DNA from: Mastigamoeba balamuthi
Lineage: Eukaryota; Evosea; Mastigamoebida; Mastigamoebidae
Assembly: GCA_902651635.1 (NCBI GenBank)
Contig: CACRSC010000016.1
Span: 175,412 to 239,411, forward strand
Reading direction: 5' to 3'
Length of the DNA stretch: 64,000 nucleotides
Shown: positions 21,598 through 33,385 of the stretch, in pieces
Layout of the letters: each line of letters starts with the position of its first letter
Position numbering within the stretch: the first letter of the stretch is position 1
The notes under the pieces: generated by a model
Told to the model about the DNA's origin: nothing
Databases searched by the model: none
Seen by the model: only the letters and a program-made list of their open reading frames with translations
Program-made: the position numbers and the translations under genes

Positions 21598-22934
21598 ATG
21601 GCAGCGCCCTCCCTCCGCCTGCTGGCGCTGCTGGCTGCGCTCTCGGCCGCCGCGTGGGCCGTCAGCGGGGACATCACGTACGTGCACGACCCCTCGGGCA
21701 TCGTGCGGGCCCCGTGGGCCTCTGCCGGCAAGTACACCTACATCCTCGCCAGCACGGGCACCAAGATCCCCCTGCGCTGCTCCAACGACGGCATCGCGTG
21801 GGCCGCCTGCGGCACCGCCTTCGCCTCCGAGCCCGCGTGGTGGCGCGTCAAGGTGCCCAAGCTCGCCGACGACGGCTCCGTGTGGGCCCCCGACGTGCTG
21901 ACGCTGCGCGACGGCTCGCTGGTGGTGTACTACTCCGTCAGCTCCTTCGGCACGCAGAACTCCTGCATCGGCGCGGCCAAGGCGACCAAGGGGAGCGGCC
22001 CGGCGGTGTGGCAGGACATGGGGCCTGTGCTGTGCTCCGAGACGCCCAGCGCGTACAACGCCATCGACCCCCACACGTACTGGGACGCTGACGGCAAGCT
22101 CTGGATGGCCTACGGCTCCTTCTGGTCCGGCATCGCGCTCGTCCAGCTCGACGCCCAGAACCCCGGCAAGGCTATCAGCAGCCCCGTCACCATCGCCAAC
22201 CGCGGGTCCTACGGCGGCGCCATCGAGGCCGCGTGGGTGCAGAAGATTGGCAAGTACTACTACCTGTTTGTCAACTGGGACAAGTGCTGTGCTGGCGTGT
22301 CGTCGACATACAAGATCATGTACGGCAGGTCCACGAAGCCCAACGGGCCCTTTGTCGACAGGAGCGGCAAGGACATGACGGCTGGCGGCGGGTCGCTGTG
22401 GCAGCAGACGAGCGGGAACGTCATCGGCCCCGGCCACGTGGGCATCATCGACGCTGGGGGCAGCCTGGGCCTCACGAACCACTACTACGACAAGGCGAAC
22501 AACGGCGTGCCCACGCTGCAGGTGCACAGCATCGTCATCGACAGCTCTGGATGGCCTGTCGTCGGGTCTGCCACGACATGCGTGCTCTCGAAGAAACCCG
22601 CCAACTCGAGTGGCTGGGGCACGTGCTCGACAAGCGTCTCGGCAGGGAAGAGCTGCAGAGTCAAGTGCAGCAGCAAGACCACCGCCATTGCCGGGTTTTG
22701 TGCCGACGGGTGGTGGACAAAGAAGCCCACTTGCTCTGGTGAGTTGGTTTCTCACTTCGATTATTGCTCATGATTGCCCTTTCAGTCGTCACCCCCTCCA
22801 CAGGGCTGCCAGATGCGGGTAATGAGACAGTCACTGACAGTGACTATGACTACGGCGGCGAGAACGTGGATTCAGCCTCCATGAGCACTGTTGCTGTGGC
22901 ATTGGTGTGTAGCTGTGTTGCCTCACTGCTATAG
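21598..22934 (+). CDS. GH43 endo-arabinanase A, with sushi-like domain and C-terminal anchor
   Basis: Predicted to hydrolyse alpha-1,5-arabinan outside the cell. Exons 21598-22738 and 22786-22934 give 429 residues. The ATG at 21598 gives a clean signal peptide (MAAPSLRLLALLAALSAAAWA). The five-bladed GH43 domain has all three acidic residues: Asp in VHDPSGIV, Asp in AIDPHTYWDADGKLWMAYGS and Glu in GGAIEAAWV; GNVIGPGHVG carries the usual metal-binding His. A 55-residue cysteine-rich module follows (WGTCSTSVSAGKSCRVKC to GWWTKKPTC), sushi-like. After the intron come an acidic DSDYDYGG stretch and a hydrophobic tail ending VCSCVASLL, typical of a GPI signal or single membrane anchor. The splice acceptor at 22785 was chosen because it gives a TPSTGLPDAGNET segment matching paralogues E and F. 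Confidence 0.92.
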
Positions 22935-24117
22935 AACTCATCATTGTGACACTAATGAAGAACCAATTGCATTGAACTGATTTGGTACCATAAACCAGTT
23001 TCAATGAAAATAACGAAGACCGAACACAATAATGCTATGAAACTGGAAAAACAAAAGAAAGATGAAATAAAGCACCAGAATGAGACATCGTGAATACCAT
23101 AGTTCACATTCGCCTTTGTGAGTAGGGAAAAAGGGGGCAAAGTGGGGTAAACATGATAGGATTGCAAAAAGCCTGCTAGAGAAAAGAAATGTGTTAAATG
23201 ATCTGATCACGTCACATCATTGGATCATCCGCATAAAACTTGTGTAGTGCTAGTAGCATAATCATTTGCTAAATTAATATTCAGTGCATACATCACTACA
23301 CTCGCATGTTGTTTATGAAACTGGTAAAATGGTACATTTGATTGCAAAGACATATGCTGAAACATCCATTCCAGAAATTGAACAGAGTATCCTCAGCATG
23401 CTTGAACAATGGTCTTGTGTAACCTGTATAGGAGGCACTGCTGCCTGGCTATTTCACAGCAATCTTTGAGTTGACAATATTGGTGGCTGGCTTTCTTCTG
23501 TAAATGTAGTACAATCTTCAAACTTAAACTCAAATGATGGATCAGAAAATCATTGTTGGCTTCAGTGAACAAAGAGGTGAGAAGAGGCATTACCACATTA
23601 TCACAAGCTCAGCCCTTCCTTTTTGAGTTGTGCGTGCTGGCCTTTTTGTTATTGCAGGGACTTTTTTCTTGGCAGACGAGGTTCGAGATGTCTTGGTCTT
23701 TGTTGAAGGAGATTTCTTGGCTGAGGAACGGGCTTTTCTGGCTGGAGGATGGAACCTCTGTGAAGCTCTGGATTTCTCTGGGAAACAAAGATCAGAAAAA
23801 TAATGTGATATTATTACTTATGGGTCTTAGTCTCAGAGCCTTCTGAAGACTCTTCACTTTCTTCACTTTTTTCTCATTCATCACTGGAGTCACCCATCTT
23901 GCTCTCAGCACTCTGCTCACTTGCTCTATTCTGCTTGGTCTTCATCTGTCGCTTTGCTTGTTAGATACTCTTAATACAGGAATAAGAGTACCTCAGTAAG
24001 ATGTTGTTCTGCCTGTTCATTTATCTTCTCTTCTCTACACAAATAGTGTTATTCAATTATGAGAAACAAAGAAAAATCAAAGTCTTGAATTATAAATCTG
24101 TTTGATAGGCAGAGGTG

Positions 24118-24270
24118 GACTCAGCCTCTGCTGCTGCCTTAACTGCCTCTTCTGCCTCAGCTGTGCTCTTGGTCTGTACTGCTGCCTTTGCTGCCTCTGC
24201 TGCCTCTGCTTCCTCTGCTGTCTTGGCTGCCTCTGCTGCAACTGCTTCTGCAGACTCTAGTTCTGCTGCT
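24118..24270. repeat. Low-complexity ctctgctgc tract
   Basis: Imperfect tandem repeats of ctgctgcctctgc-like units. In one frame this reads as an Ala/Ser-rich peptide, but the composition alone explains the open frame; it is not called as coding. Confidence 0.6.
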
Positions 24271-24433
24271 GTGGGAACACGGTATCCAACAGCTGAAGAA
24301 ATATAGTGAATATTGAAAAAGAATTCACCTTATGCTTCAGAAGTCCCCTGACCGCCTCTTCTTCTTGCCTTCAGATCTCACACATGGGGCTCTCTGACCA
24401 AGTTCCATTTGCTGAAGAAGACCTTAAGATACT

Positions 24434-24727
24434 GTGAGTAAATACTATCAGAAAACGGGCTTACAATTTTGGCCTCTGCTACAGCCACTGGACGTCAGTG
24501 TCTTCAGAGCATTCAAATCATACCTGATAAGAAACTGCACCTCAGAGGGACCACAACACAGGATGGATGATCAAGAAGGCATGGTACTTTACCTGTTTTC
24601 AGAGCACTGTGAGAGTTGGAAGGACGTGCTCTGGGCTGTGGCCTCTGAGGCCCGAGGCAATACTGAAGGGAAGAAACTACGTCATTCAGGAAGACGTTTC
24701 CCACCAGCACTCATTGGCTCGCTATGA
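24434..24727 (+). mobile_element. Remnant of a pogo/Tigger-like DNA transposon transposase
   Basis: A 97-codon frame contains LLQPLDVSVFRAFKSYLIR, close to the conserved LQPLDxxVxxxxKxxxR segment that carries the third catalytic acid of DDE_1 (pogo, Tigger, jerky) transposases. The following residues (CESWKDVLWAVASEA) resemble the helical tail of that domain. No DNA-binding domain, first two catalytic acids or terminal repeats could be identified, so this is a decayed fragment of a cut-and-paste element. Confidence 0.5.
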
Positions 24728-25704
24728 TATTTGTATTGCAGAACGACTTCTCACATCAGACACCATACTTTTGAAGCAACATATGGCTGCATAAGAAACA
24801 GATGCACCCATTGCAAACCAACACCCACCTCTGGCACCACATCAAAGTCCCTCACGATCAGTGTGAGGCAGCTATGCTGGCCGGTTTTGCCTGTGCACTT
24901 CTGCACTCCGGGAAAAAGAAGAGTGTAATATGATGTGAAATGTTCTTTCTGGTGGTACTGCTTTTTACGGGCACTCTATAATAGATACAGATTAATCTCT
25001 CCTGAAATTGAAAAAGAGAGATTTAAGAAAAGAAATAAGTAATAATATTGCCAATTTATTCACGGATTTCTCTGTTTTACAAAGAATAAGAGAAAGAAAA
25101 AGTAAGCCAGACTAGATAGTTCCAACTTTATGTGTGGTATGAGTTATAATATCTTACCTTGCACACCATACACTGCTGCAGTAGTCACATTATTTAATGA
25201 GTGACTGGACAGTGAAACATGTTTCAGTACATTGTCAGTAATAATGGGAGATTCACATCCCCTAAAAAGTCTAGTGTAATCAACTCCAGGGACTCAATTC
25301 ATGGAAATTCTCATGTCACAAGGTGCCACTTCTGCCGTCACTTATTCGTTATCTGAAAGAATGTCCTCTTTCTCCCACTGAAGTTTGCACACTGATTTAC
25401 AGGCTGATAGAAACTATCAATCAGTTAATTGATAGATAGCTCTAAGAAGATCAAGGTCTTATCAAATCATATCAATCAGAAAGACAATCAGATAACTGTA
25501 GGCCGTGAGGGCAGCCAGTACATCAAGGTCCTGCGATGCTAGTAGTGTTTCAGCAGATGCAAGTTCAGCAAAGCTCGGGGTTAAGGTATGTAGATCTGTA
25601 TAGGAAGTATGGTTAACACAGTGCATTTGATTTTTCCGACGCAAACATTTCATCCTTTAATTGGTCATTTGTGTTGAAAGAATGCAACTCAAAGTGTGGC
25701 ACAG

Positions 25705-28700
25705 TCACTTCTTTTGCTCCTTCAGTACAAACACTGTCTGTTTGCCCTTGCCCTTCAATTCCACTTCTTGGGGTTCTTCGAAATCGAAGTCTGTGCGGGC
25801 CAGATCATACGTTGTCGAATCGACAAGCACTGATCCCGGCGATGCCTTGGCCTTCAGCCTTGCTGCCTGGTATGCCTGGAGTTAGTAATGGAATAGGATG
25901 CCACACTGCTTGAAGCATACCACATTTACGGTGTCCGACCAGATGTCATACACCCAGTTACGCTTTCCAATTATTCCTCCTGCTATCGGCCCTGAGCTGA
26001 CCCCTATGCGCACCTCCACACCCGTATTGCCATTGAAAGACTTGCTCCAGCTGAACTTATGGAACTCGTGGGCGATTTTCAGCATGGCCTGAGCATGTCC
26101 TGCACTCTGCTGGGTTATTCCTGTGGTTGCCACTGTATTCGAATTCCTTTGGTCAGCGCAATCGTGAAATTTGAATCAAGGGTTCGCTTCGTACTGTACA
26201 AGTCAAGGATCGTCTTGATCTTCGTGGCCCCGCCGGTCTCGACAATTCCATCAAGACCTTCGATGTAATTGCCCAGGAAAGTGGCCACAGCCTCGGGAGG
26301 AGACGTGATGGCCCACTCCTTGAAGCTTACAATGTCACAGAACATTATCGTGGCCATGGGAAAGCTCTCGTTTGGCAAAGTTCCCTGTTGTAGTGCTTGA
26401 AAAACATGAGCAGGAAACAAGGACTGGATGAGATTGATGGATTTTCTGGTCGCGCAGGTGAGATCGGACTAAATGAGGCTATTCCCGTTTCGTACAGATG
26501 CTGAAGGTCTCGGGATTGAATGAGGCAGTTGATGGAGCATGAGATGCGCTCGAGAACAAGGTTTCCGCGGAACCGGACTTGCGCTTTTTCCGAGTGAGAC
26601 TTGGATGTTACTGCAGTGATGGCTCTGGACAGCCTTGTGAGTCCTCTGAACACGATGAGCTCCATCAGAGAAACACTGCCCACGAGCACAAGCATCAGCA
26701 TAGCAACACCAATCCCGCACAGCATGGCAAACAGGTTTCTCTCTTCTGAGAGTATCTTTGGGTCTCGCAGTGCGAACAGCAAAAATCCTCTCTCTCCTCT
26801 CTGAACCCTGCGTTAGGATGTCGCTGCCCAATTGGACTGTGTACCAGGTCTGTTAGGACAGAGGCCTCAAGGGTGACAGATGTCGAGTTGCGCAATCTTT
26901 CATAGCCAGGAGGGCACGCAATGAACACTTCGGACAGACTGCTCCTTGCATTCACTGTGAGCCTGGCAGTATTGCCATCTGCGCTATTTGTTAAGAGATG
27001 CAGGAGAGGGGGGACAGAGAAAAGCACATGCGGTATCAGAGCCAGGTTGTACGGATCCCCTGCTGCTCCAGAGACTCTTGAGAGGCCCCGGAGTACTCTC
27101 CTCTGTGTGGAGGACACCGAGGCACATGTGCAGCATCTGCGCCATGGCAGGCAGCAGTCTGTTGATCTCGCGATAGAAGACAAACCACCCTCTGACAGTT
27201 TTATCGCCAACGAGGTTCTGGACGGGGTATATCGCCACAGTCCTCGAGATGCCCCTGCGAGATGCTCGTCAATTTGGTGGAAGAAGATGGGACAAAGTGC
27301 AAACGTGAGTGGATCGAAGAGCACTCCAGAGGATGGACGGTCGCCCTTGAAATACTCTCGCAGAACTGCAATTTCAGCAGCACTGATGTTCCTGACAGCT
27401 CCGCTTGGGTACACGTAGCCAATGCTGTTCAGCACCGTCCCATTGGGCGTGAAGAATATGCCACCATCGATCCACGTTATTTCAATCACCAGGCCCTCTG
27501 AAAAGAAGACGTCCCACAACCACCCACCAGGTTCCCCAGACTCCACATACCACACGACAGGGTCCTGCGGGACTTGTTTTCAGTTCTTCTGGGAAATCGC
27601 ACGATCAGTACCCATGTTGACCATGCAGCGGCGTCTCTCATCAGATTGTCGATGGAGGACCTCAGCGAGTGCGAAATCCTCGCGGTGTCCACAATCGCAC
27701 TGCGGTCCATCATCCTTGCTGCCGAGGCATCCAGAGTGCTCAGCAGGAACCCAACGAGCGCGGCGACCGAGATGACTGTGAGGGTACACACCCCCACGAC
27801 AACCCCAAGGCGCAGCGACCGCATGAAGCGTGCACAGAGAGACTCCTTGGCGACGAATTCCGAGGCGAAGTTATAGTTGTCCTCCATGATGCTGAGAAGT
27901 CCAGCAGAGGAGGAGAGAGAGCTCGGCGAGGCAATCTCTGTGCGGGGGGTGTCCCTGTCCGAGACCACCAGACGCCAGGAGCGGATCTCCTCCCCGTCCA
28001 CGACGCTCTCCTGGTGCGGCTCGAAGTGGAACAACACCCCAGCGGACTCCTGCAGAACCTGCTTGGTCCGCGAGCAGCACACAATATCTCCCGGTGCTGC
28101 CGATTCCTGTATTTTCTGGCTCAGTATAACTGGGGATGGCGTCCCCGCTGGTTAGCATGAATTGGATTCAACTGCGGTTGATGCGAACTTGAGGGGCCCC
28201 AGAGCTCGTAGAATCTCTTCCTCAGTCCCACGATCGCGCTACTGCATTGCCCCGTGGCGATCCCCATGCGGAACGCCAGGGGCTGCGCAGAAGGCTCCAT
28301 CACCTTGCCGCAGCACATTCTGGTGGGCGCGTCAGGACAGACATCATCGGTGGACCTCTCGGTTACCTGGAGAACTGGATCGCAAGCTCTGCAATCTTCA
28401 GAGGATCGTTGCCCCGTCCTGTTGTCACTCCACTGGCAGCCACTGCGCTCGAGACGTCAGGGCCCGTGCCCCGATGGAGTGGGAGAGCGAGAGTGGTAGC
28501 GCTCACCGTAGGCGTCGCCGATGGTCATCACCTTGACCACTCCTTCCTTGTGCACAAGCTCGTCCATATTGCTGTACAGGCAGTTGAGGTACTTGGTGAC
28601 GTGCTCCGGAGTCAGAGCAGAGGACCTGCGCCGCAGTTTGTTGAGCAGAAGCAGCAGAGCGAGGGAGCGAACCAGAGGGTAAAGTTGCAGATGTCGACAA

Positions 28701-30447
28701 AGAGGACAGTGGCCTCTGGGAAGGTCAGGTTGTTTGACTCGCCCCTCTTGATGCGTCCCAGCACCTCCTCTGGATAGATGCTCCTCAGGATGCTCTCCGT
28801 TTGCCTGTTGGGTGCCGTCCAACGCGTGAGCTTTCCAGAGTGTTTTCCCGGTCGGTCGGGGTCCGTGCGCACTCTGTCTTGACTTCGAGCGCCAACAGCA
28901 GGTCATTGACAGCATGGGTCACCTTGCGCAGCTCGCTCTTTCCCGTGACCTCCAGCCTCAGCTCTCCACTCTGGCCAAAAGGGCGCACAGCGTTTAGCGA
29001 CCGACGCAGCCGCGCCTGCTGGGATTGGGCTCACAACGTGATTCGAGACCTCGACGATCTTGCTGGACAGGCTGGCCAGGACGTGGAGGACAAAGTACTC
29101 CATCAGGAGATAGATGAGCAGCGTCACTGCGAGCAGAGAGGCGCAGCAGATGGTCGCCAGGAGACGGGAGGCTGGCACTGCTTGAGACGCCCGCACGCAA
29201 TCGGATGGGGAGCTCACCTGACTCGACCACCGGCGAATCGTGCCGGATTCCACGTATCAGAACGTGAGCTCTCGGCGTGCCAGCTCCCACTTCATCGCTC
29301 ATGACCATTCCAATCGCCAGATACGTGTCGTCCGTCGTGTTCGCATTGCTCGAGCATTTCAGGTGCGCCGCGTCGAACAGCGAGGCCGCAGCCACGGTGT
29401 CGACAATTGCCTCGTCTGCAGCGGGGGGGCATCAGACGCGGGATCGCAGGCCTCTGGAACCTGTGATGTTGCCGCTCATCTTCACTGGGCTTCCCTTCCA
29501 CACCGAGGGCATGAATCGATTGTCGGGCAATCTGATCACAATTCCGTCAGTACTCGTGAGCGGACTGTGGCGGCGCCTCACAGGGCCACGCAGATGTCGG
29601 CGACATGTGCGACCTCGGGCAGTATCGCCGACGTGCTCCTGGCCATCACCATCCATCCCACGCCCCCGCCGGACCCGTCAGACATCCGGACGCTCTCTGA
29701 CACGACCAGCGCCGAGACCTCTCTGCACAGCCGCGGATCAGCCGAGAAGAACAAGCCATAAATTGGGGCGAGTATTACAGCTCGGGAATCCAGTAGAGGC
29801 CCCTTGTCTCTCCTGTGAGCAGCAGGTTCTCGCTTGTCTGCTGGACAAGTGTGCGCGACGGCAGAGTCTCGGCATCGGTGGCGTCCCACATGAGCCCCGA
29901 GAGCATCTGCCGCCATTTGTGAAAAAGGGTGAAAATGCCGGTGGGAGAGGCGGCGTTACCGTTCCGTCGGGCAGGATCAAGAAGAACGCCTGCAGGTCGT
30001 GCCGCAGCCGCAGCCCTTCGAGCGAGTTGCACGCACTCCACGACGTGTTCCTGGTGAGCATTTGGGCATACAGATCGTCCTGCAACAGGTGATGCACCGA
30101 GTTCTATTAATGACACTTAAGGGAGTTTATGTCCTTTTTTCCCCTTTGTGGTGCACACGAAGGAATACAAGGAGAGGTTATCGCACCACCCAGGCGTAGG
30201 TGATATCCATGTTCTTAAGGGCTGCCAGCTGGTTTTGCATCACGCCAAAGAAGGTCCTGGCCTCCTGCACTGCCTGCACGCGCTCGAGGACGCCCAGGGC
30301 ATCCCGTGGCCACAGCACAAAGGTCGTGGCGAGCACTGCCACCGCGGCCGCCATGATCGCGGTCAGGGACACCAGCAGCTGAGTCCTCATGTGGCACAGG
30401 GCCACGGGCCACGAGCTTCTTGCAGTCTTGTGCTCCTCCGGTAGCAT
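25705..30447 (-). CDS. Tandem receptor adenylyl cyclase: two CHASE4-TM-HAMP-cyclase units in one frame
   Basis: One long gene of roughly twenty short exons, from ATG 30447 to the stop at 25705. Unit 1: TM1 (RTQLLVSLTAIMAAAVAVLA), an extracellular CHASE4-like domain (DDLYAQML, FFLILPDGT, VGWMVMARSTSAILPEVA), TM2 (LLATICCASLLAVTLLIYLL, about 29180), HAMP (GELRLEVTGKSELRKVTHAV), cyclase 1 (TVLFVDICNFT, VVKVMTIGDAY, LAFRMGIATGQ, FYELWG; 28860-27990). A linker of about 30 residues with no stop leads to unit 2: TM3 (VVVGVCTLTVISVAALVGFL), CHASE4-like (FFSEGLVIEITWIDGG, YPVQNLVGDKTVRGWFVF), TM4 and HAMP (about 26740-26500), cyclase 2 (TIMFCDIVSF, TKIKTI, VEVRIGVSSGPIAGG, YDIWSDTVNVA, ELKGKGKQTVFVL). 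Both halves keep the two metal-binding Asp. The transition-state Asn and Arg occur only in cyclase 2. Lys in TKIKTI and Asp in YDIW are the ATP-specifying pair. Some extracellular exon junctions are uncertain. Confidence 0.8.
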
Positions 30448-31441
30448 TTATTGCTGGTGCGAATGAATGTTACTAGTGAGCCCCCGAATCCGCTGATGAA
30501 GTTGTTGAGTGCGATACGGGAAACAGCTTGGCGAACTGCGTGATTGAGCGCATTTCCGATAGCCGATGGGGCACGGAATTCCCCTGTGCAGAAGCTTTTC
30601 GTTGTTCGAGACTGCCACTGCACTGTCCTCCGCACTGCTTCTCCTCACCTCAACACCCCCGAGTTACTCAGTGTCCACGCGCTGGGCAGTGAGCAGGCGA
30701 TACCCGCTGCAATATTCATAAACAGTCTAGTATCTTCTCGGGCTACCACAGCTGCCAAAACGACCTTGTTACCCAATTGGACAAGTTGCCATTCCGCCAT
30801 CGAGATACTGCAATAGCAAATGGCTGCGTGCGGCTGGCTGCGTACTTCTGCCCTGTGTGCGCCTCAAAAAAAACCTGCGAGCGCATCGGGCGCACTCGCG
30901 GCCTGGTACGACGCCGGTAGAGAATCGCAACGTGGCCCTTTTAGGGCTGATTCGGCTTCGGAAGTCGCACCACAACGGGACATCCTCGTGGCTTTTTGGT
31001 GCATCATGCACTTCGCCACATCCGGCGGGAAAATGCCATCTCGAGTAGAGTAACTATTGTGACGCGAAGATATTTTGGCATAAATCTGCACTTAACTCAT
31101 CGCAATTCGCAACGTCGGTAAGAGTTGAGTCATCGGGTCTCTTGAGTTGTAAGAAACTCAGAGTCGAGTCGTCAAACACCAACAAGCAACAACGTTTAGC
31201 TTTACCCCTTTCTACATTTTGGTGGAGGCTAAGCCGAGTCGGTTTGTGTATTAGGGGGTTAGTGTTATCCTGACCTGGCAGGTGTATTCACAAACGCAGA
31301 GTAAGATAGATTATGCTTCGCTTCAATAATGTTCATTCAAATTCTAAGCTTTATATCTATCAGAGGGCTGAGGGATCATGGAATAAGAGATTCTGTATTG
31401 CGACTCGAATGAAAATCAACTGAAAGTCAATTGTTTCGCGA
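30448..31441. other. Intergenic region with a dispersed-repeat copy
   Basis: About 1 kb between the cyclase start and the stop of the lipid-binding protein (both minus). It should contain the cyclase promoter. It holds one copy of a dispersed sequence (30875-30996). AT content rises after 31060. No gene recognised. Confidence 0.45.
30875..30996 (-). repeat. Dispersed repeat R1, copy 1
   Basis: On the minus strand, 30996-30944 matches 41749-41801 over about 53 bases with few differences (core aaaagccacgaggatgtccc), and 30902-30875 matches 41866-41893 (core cccgatgc then ctcgcag). The sequence between the two blocks has diverged in both base and length. Peptides from the two copies (SHEDVPL then CDFR) are similar in one frame only, so it may be a decayed gene segment rather than a mobile element. 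Confidence 0.55.
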
Positions 31442-33028
31442 TTAGAGTTTGATGTGAAACGCGTCCTGTGTGGAGATAGTTTGTGTGATCATGTTGCTGA
31501 TGGACTGCTCGAGCATGCGTTTGAGAAACCTCTTGATCACAAGCAGCACAAGGTTGTAGAGCACGCTGGCCTTCGTTCCTGCAACTTTGATTGCTGTTCC
31601 CCATGTCAGGAACAGTGTGTGCAAACCAACCCGCACAGAGATTCGTCAGGGTGACCTGGCATTCCTTCACCTGTGTGAGAGACCCGTTTGCCTCCTGATG
31701 CCTCGTATCGATGACCAAGTGAATCTGTTCAGGAGCCAAGCAGCAGCAGCAGAGTGAGCTATTATGAGCCACTGAGAGACACGACCTTGGCATGGGAAAT
31801 CCTGGCAGTGGCGTTCCCGTCGTCCTTCAGCGAAGGGAACTTCCGCTCCTTCTTGTAGAACCAGTTGAACCTCCTCAGGCTGACAGCGATGCCCTCCCTG
31901 CGGTCCAGGCAGCGAGCCGCTCAGAGGGAGAGGCCCTCGCAGGAAGGAGTTTGTGTGCCCCATCCGCAGGAGGAGGCCCAGAGGGAGGGTCGCGTGCATC
32001 GAGATGGTGAGCTGGCCGTTGTTGATGGTGATGGAGACCTTCTCCTGCGGTATCGTGACCGTCTCCACCGACAGCCCCACGATGCCGAAATGGACCTCCC
32101 CGAACTTCTCCAGCTCTGCGCGTTGCAAGTGGGCACCGGCTCAGCTGATGCTGTGGAGGTGGGCGGCTGCTCTGTCGTACCGACCCTGTCCTCTATCCGC
32201 GGTATGCGTAGCTGCGAGACCGAGTCCGTGACTGCACAGCAGGAGGGCGGGGGCGATGAGCGGCCCAGTGGCCTCCAGCGGTGCTATGGCGGGCGCAGCG
32301 GACCCAGGGGGACGAGCCCCGCGACGATGGCCTGCGAGAGCTGCCCGCGCTGCTCGTCGCTCAGCGCCGTGAAGTCGAACAGCAGCGGCCCGATGCCCCC
32401 CTGCTGCTGCTGCTGCTGCGGCGCCCTCCCGCTGCCCCCGCCGGCACGTGGCGTGGGCGACGCCGTCGTGTCCTCGTCGAGCATGCGCTGCAGGCGCCGC
32501 GCGTACTCCTCGTCCGTCTCGAGCTCCCCGGCCCTCCACCCGGGGTCGCAGGCCCAGCCGCGGCCGCCGACGCCGGCGCTGGCGACGCCGATGACGCGGC
32601 GCCCCTGCCGCCCGCGTACGTCATGCGGCACGCCGTCTCCTCCATCCGCACGTAGTCACCGAGCATCGCGGCCGCTGCGTGTGCCCCCGCGCGACGGTTT
32701 CGCGTTCGCGTTTGAGGGAAAACCCGCAGAATTTCAAAACGAAAACGGCGCACCTGCTTGGATGTCGCCGCAGCTGTGCAGGCACTGGGCTGCGAGGGGG
32801 CGGGCGGTAGTGCGCGATTCGGGACGGGCAGGTGCACGTCAGCGAGAATCGCGTGGCCGAACCGTGGAAACCCGGTGGTAACCCGGTGGAAACACGGTGG
32901 GGGGATGCGTGGGGGGGAGGGCGCGGACTGGCGTGCTCGCGGGTGACGGCGGGGGAGGCGGTCATGGCCAGCAGGGCCTCCACGAGCACGTTCTCGGGGA
33001 TCTGCGCGTCGGGGGTGGCGGGGTCCAT
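31442..33028 (-). CDS. BPI-like lipid-binding protein with acidic N-terminal helix (tentative)
   Basis: About eight exons on the minus strand, from ATG 33028 to TAA at 31444-31442. N-terminus MDPATPDAQIPENVLVEALL, then after splicing an acidic helix ELETDEEYARRLQRMLDED, a Gln run, and LLFDFTALSDEQRGQLSQAI. Further exons give LRIPRIEDRVELEKFGEVHF, GIVGLSVETVTIPQEKVSIT, then GIAVSLRRFNWFYKK, IHLVIDTRHQEANGSLTQV and a basic amphipathic helix (YNLVLLVIKRFLKRMLEQSI). Alternating short strands with IPxI and G(L/I)xI patterns followed by long helices resemble BPI/SMP-type tubular lipid-transfer folds, but no diagnostic motif was seen, so the family call is weak. DEEYARRLQ resembles ubiquitin-binding helices. 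One junction, before GIAVSLRRF (about 31910), lacks an obvious GT donor. No signal peptide, so a cytosolic or membrane-contact role is more likely than secretion. Confidence 0.5.
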
Positions 33029-33385
33029 GGGCGCCGGAGGTGTGCGCGGGGTCGCCGTAGGGAGCGGAGAGCACTGCTGGGAAGCGGGGATTTGGATACA
33101 GTGAAGGAGAATCTCGCGGGAGATTCCGATATCTGGGCGGTGAGGAAATTCCAGGAACGTCACCCTCCTCCCGGGGAACATGAGATCTCCCGGGGGAAGC
33201 CGCGACGACAGATCGTGGAATTGGGAGATTGAGGGGCATGTTGCGTGGCAGGGAATATCTGCCGCTCGGTGTCCACGTGGTCGGGGCAAATATCTTCGCC
33301 ACCTCTCCCGTTGACCCCCTCATCAACACACGCGCCTATTCCGCAGCCCCGCCGAGCACCTCGCAGCCCGCGCTCCCACTTCCCG
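33029..33385. promoter_or_regulatory. Divergent intergenic region
   Basis: About 360 bases between the lipid-binding protein (minus) and the SNARE (plus); must contain both promoters. Several gagattcc/ggaatct-like strings occur, also seen in the introns of the SNARE gene. No core element recognised. Confidence 0.4.

Larger units (their letters stand above)
22935..25704. other. AT-rich gene-poor region with transposon debris
   Basis: About 2.8 kb of AT-rich sequence, sharply different from the GC-rich genes on both sides. No open frame longer than about 100 codons. It holds a pogo-like transposase remnant (24434-24727), a tgctgcctc-type low-complexity tract (24118-24270) and short homopolymer runs. 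Probably an old insertion zone. Confidence 0.6.

Noticed and set aside
24115-24306. Ala/Ser-rich open frame
   Set aside because: Translation of a low-complexity ctctgctgc tract; no start context or neighbouring coding sequence.
27880-27890. Separate start codon for the second cyclase half (MEDNYNF)
   Set aside because: The first half would then have no stop codon; the frame is continuous across the junction, so a single gene is preferred, though cDNA is needed.
29760-29790. Apparent frameshift in the first CHASE4 domain of the double cyclase
   Set aside because: A 56-base GT-AG intron (gtaatact to gctgtgcag) restores the frame and gives a better CHASE4 match (IPELEVSALVVSESVRMSDG).
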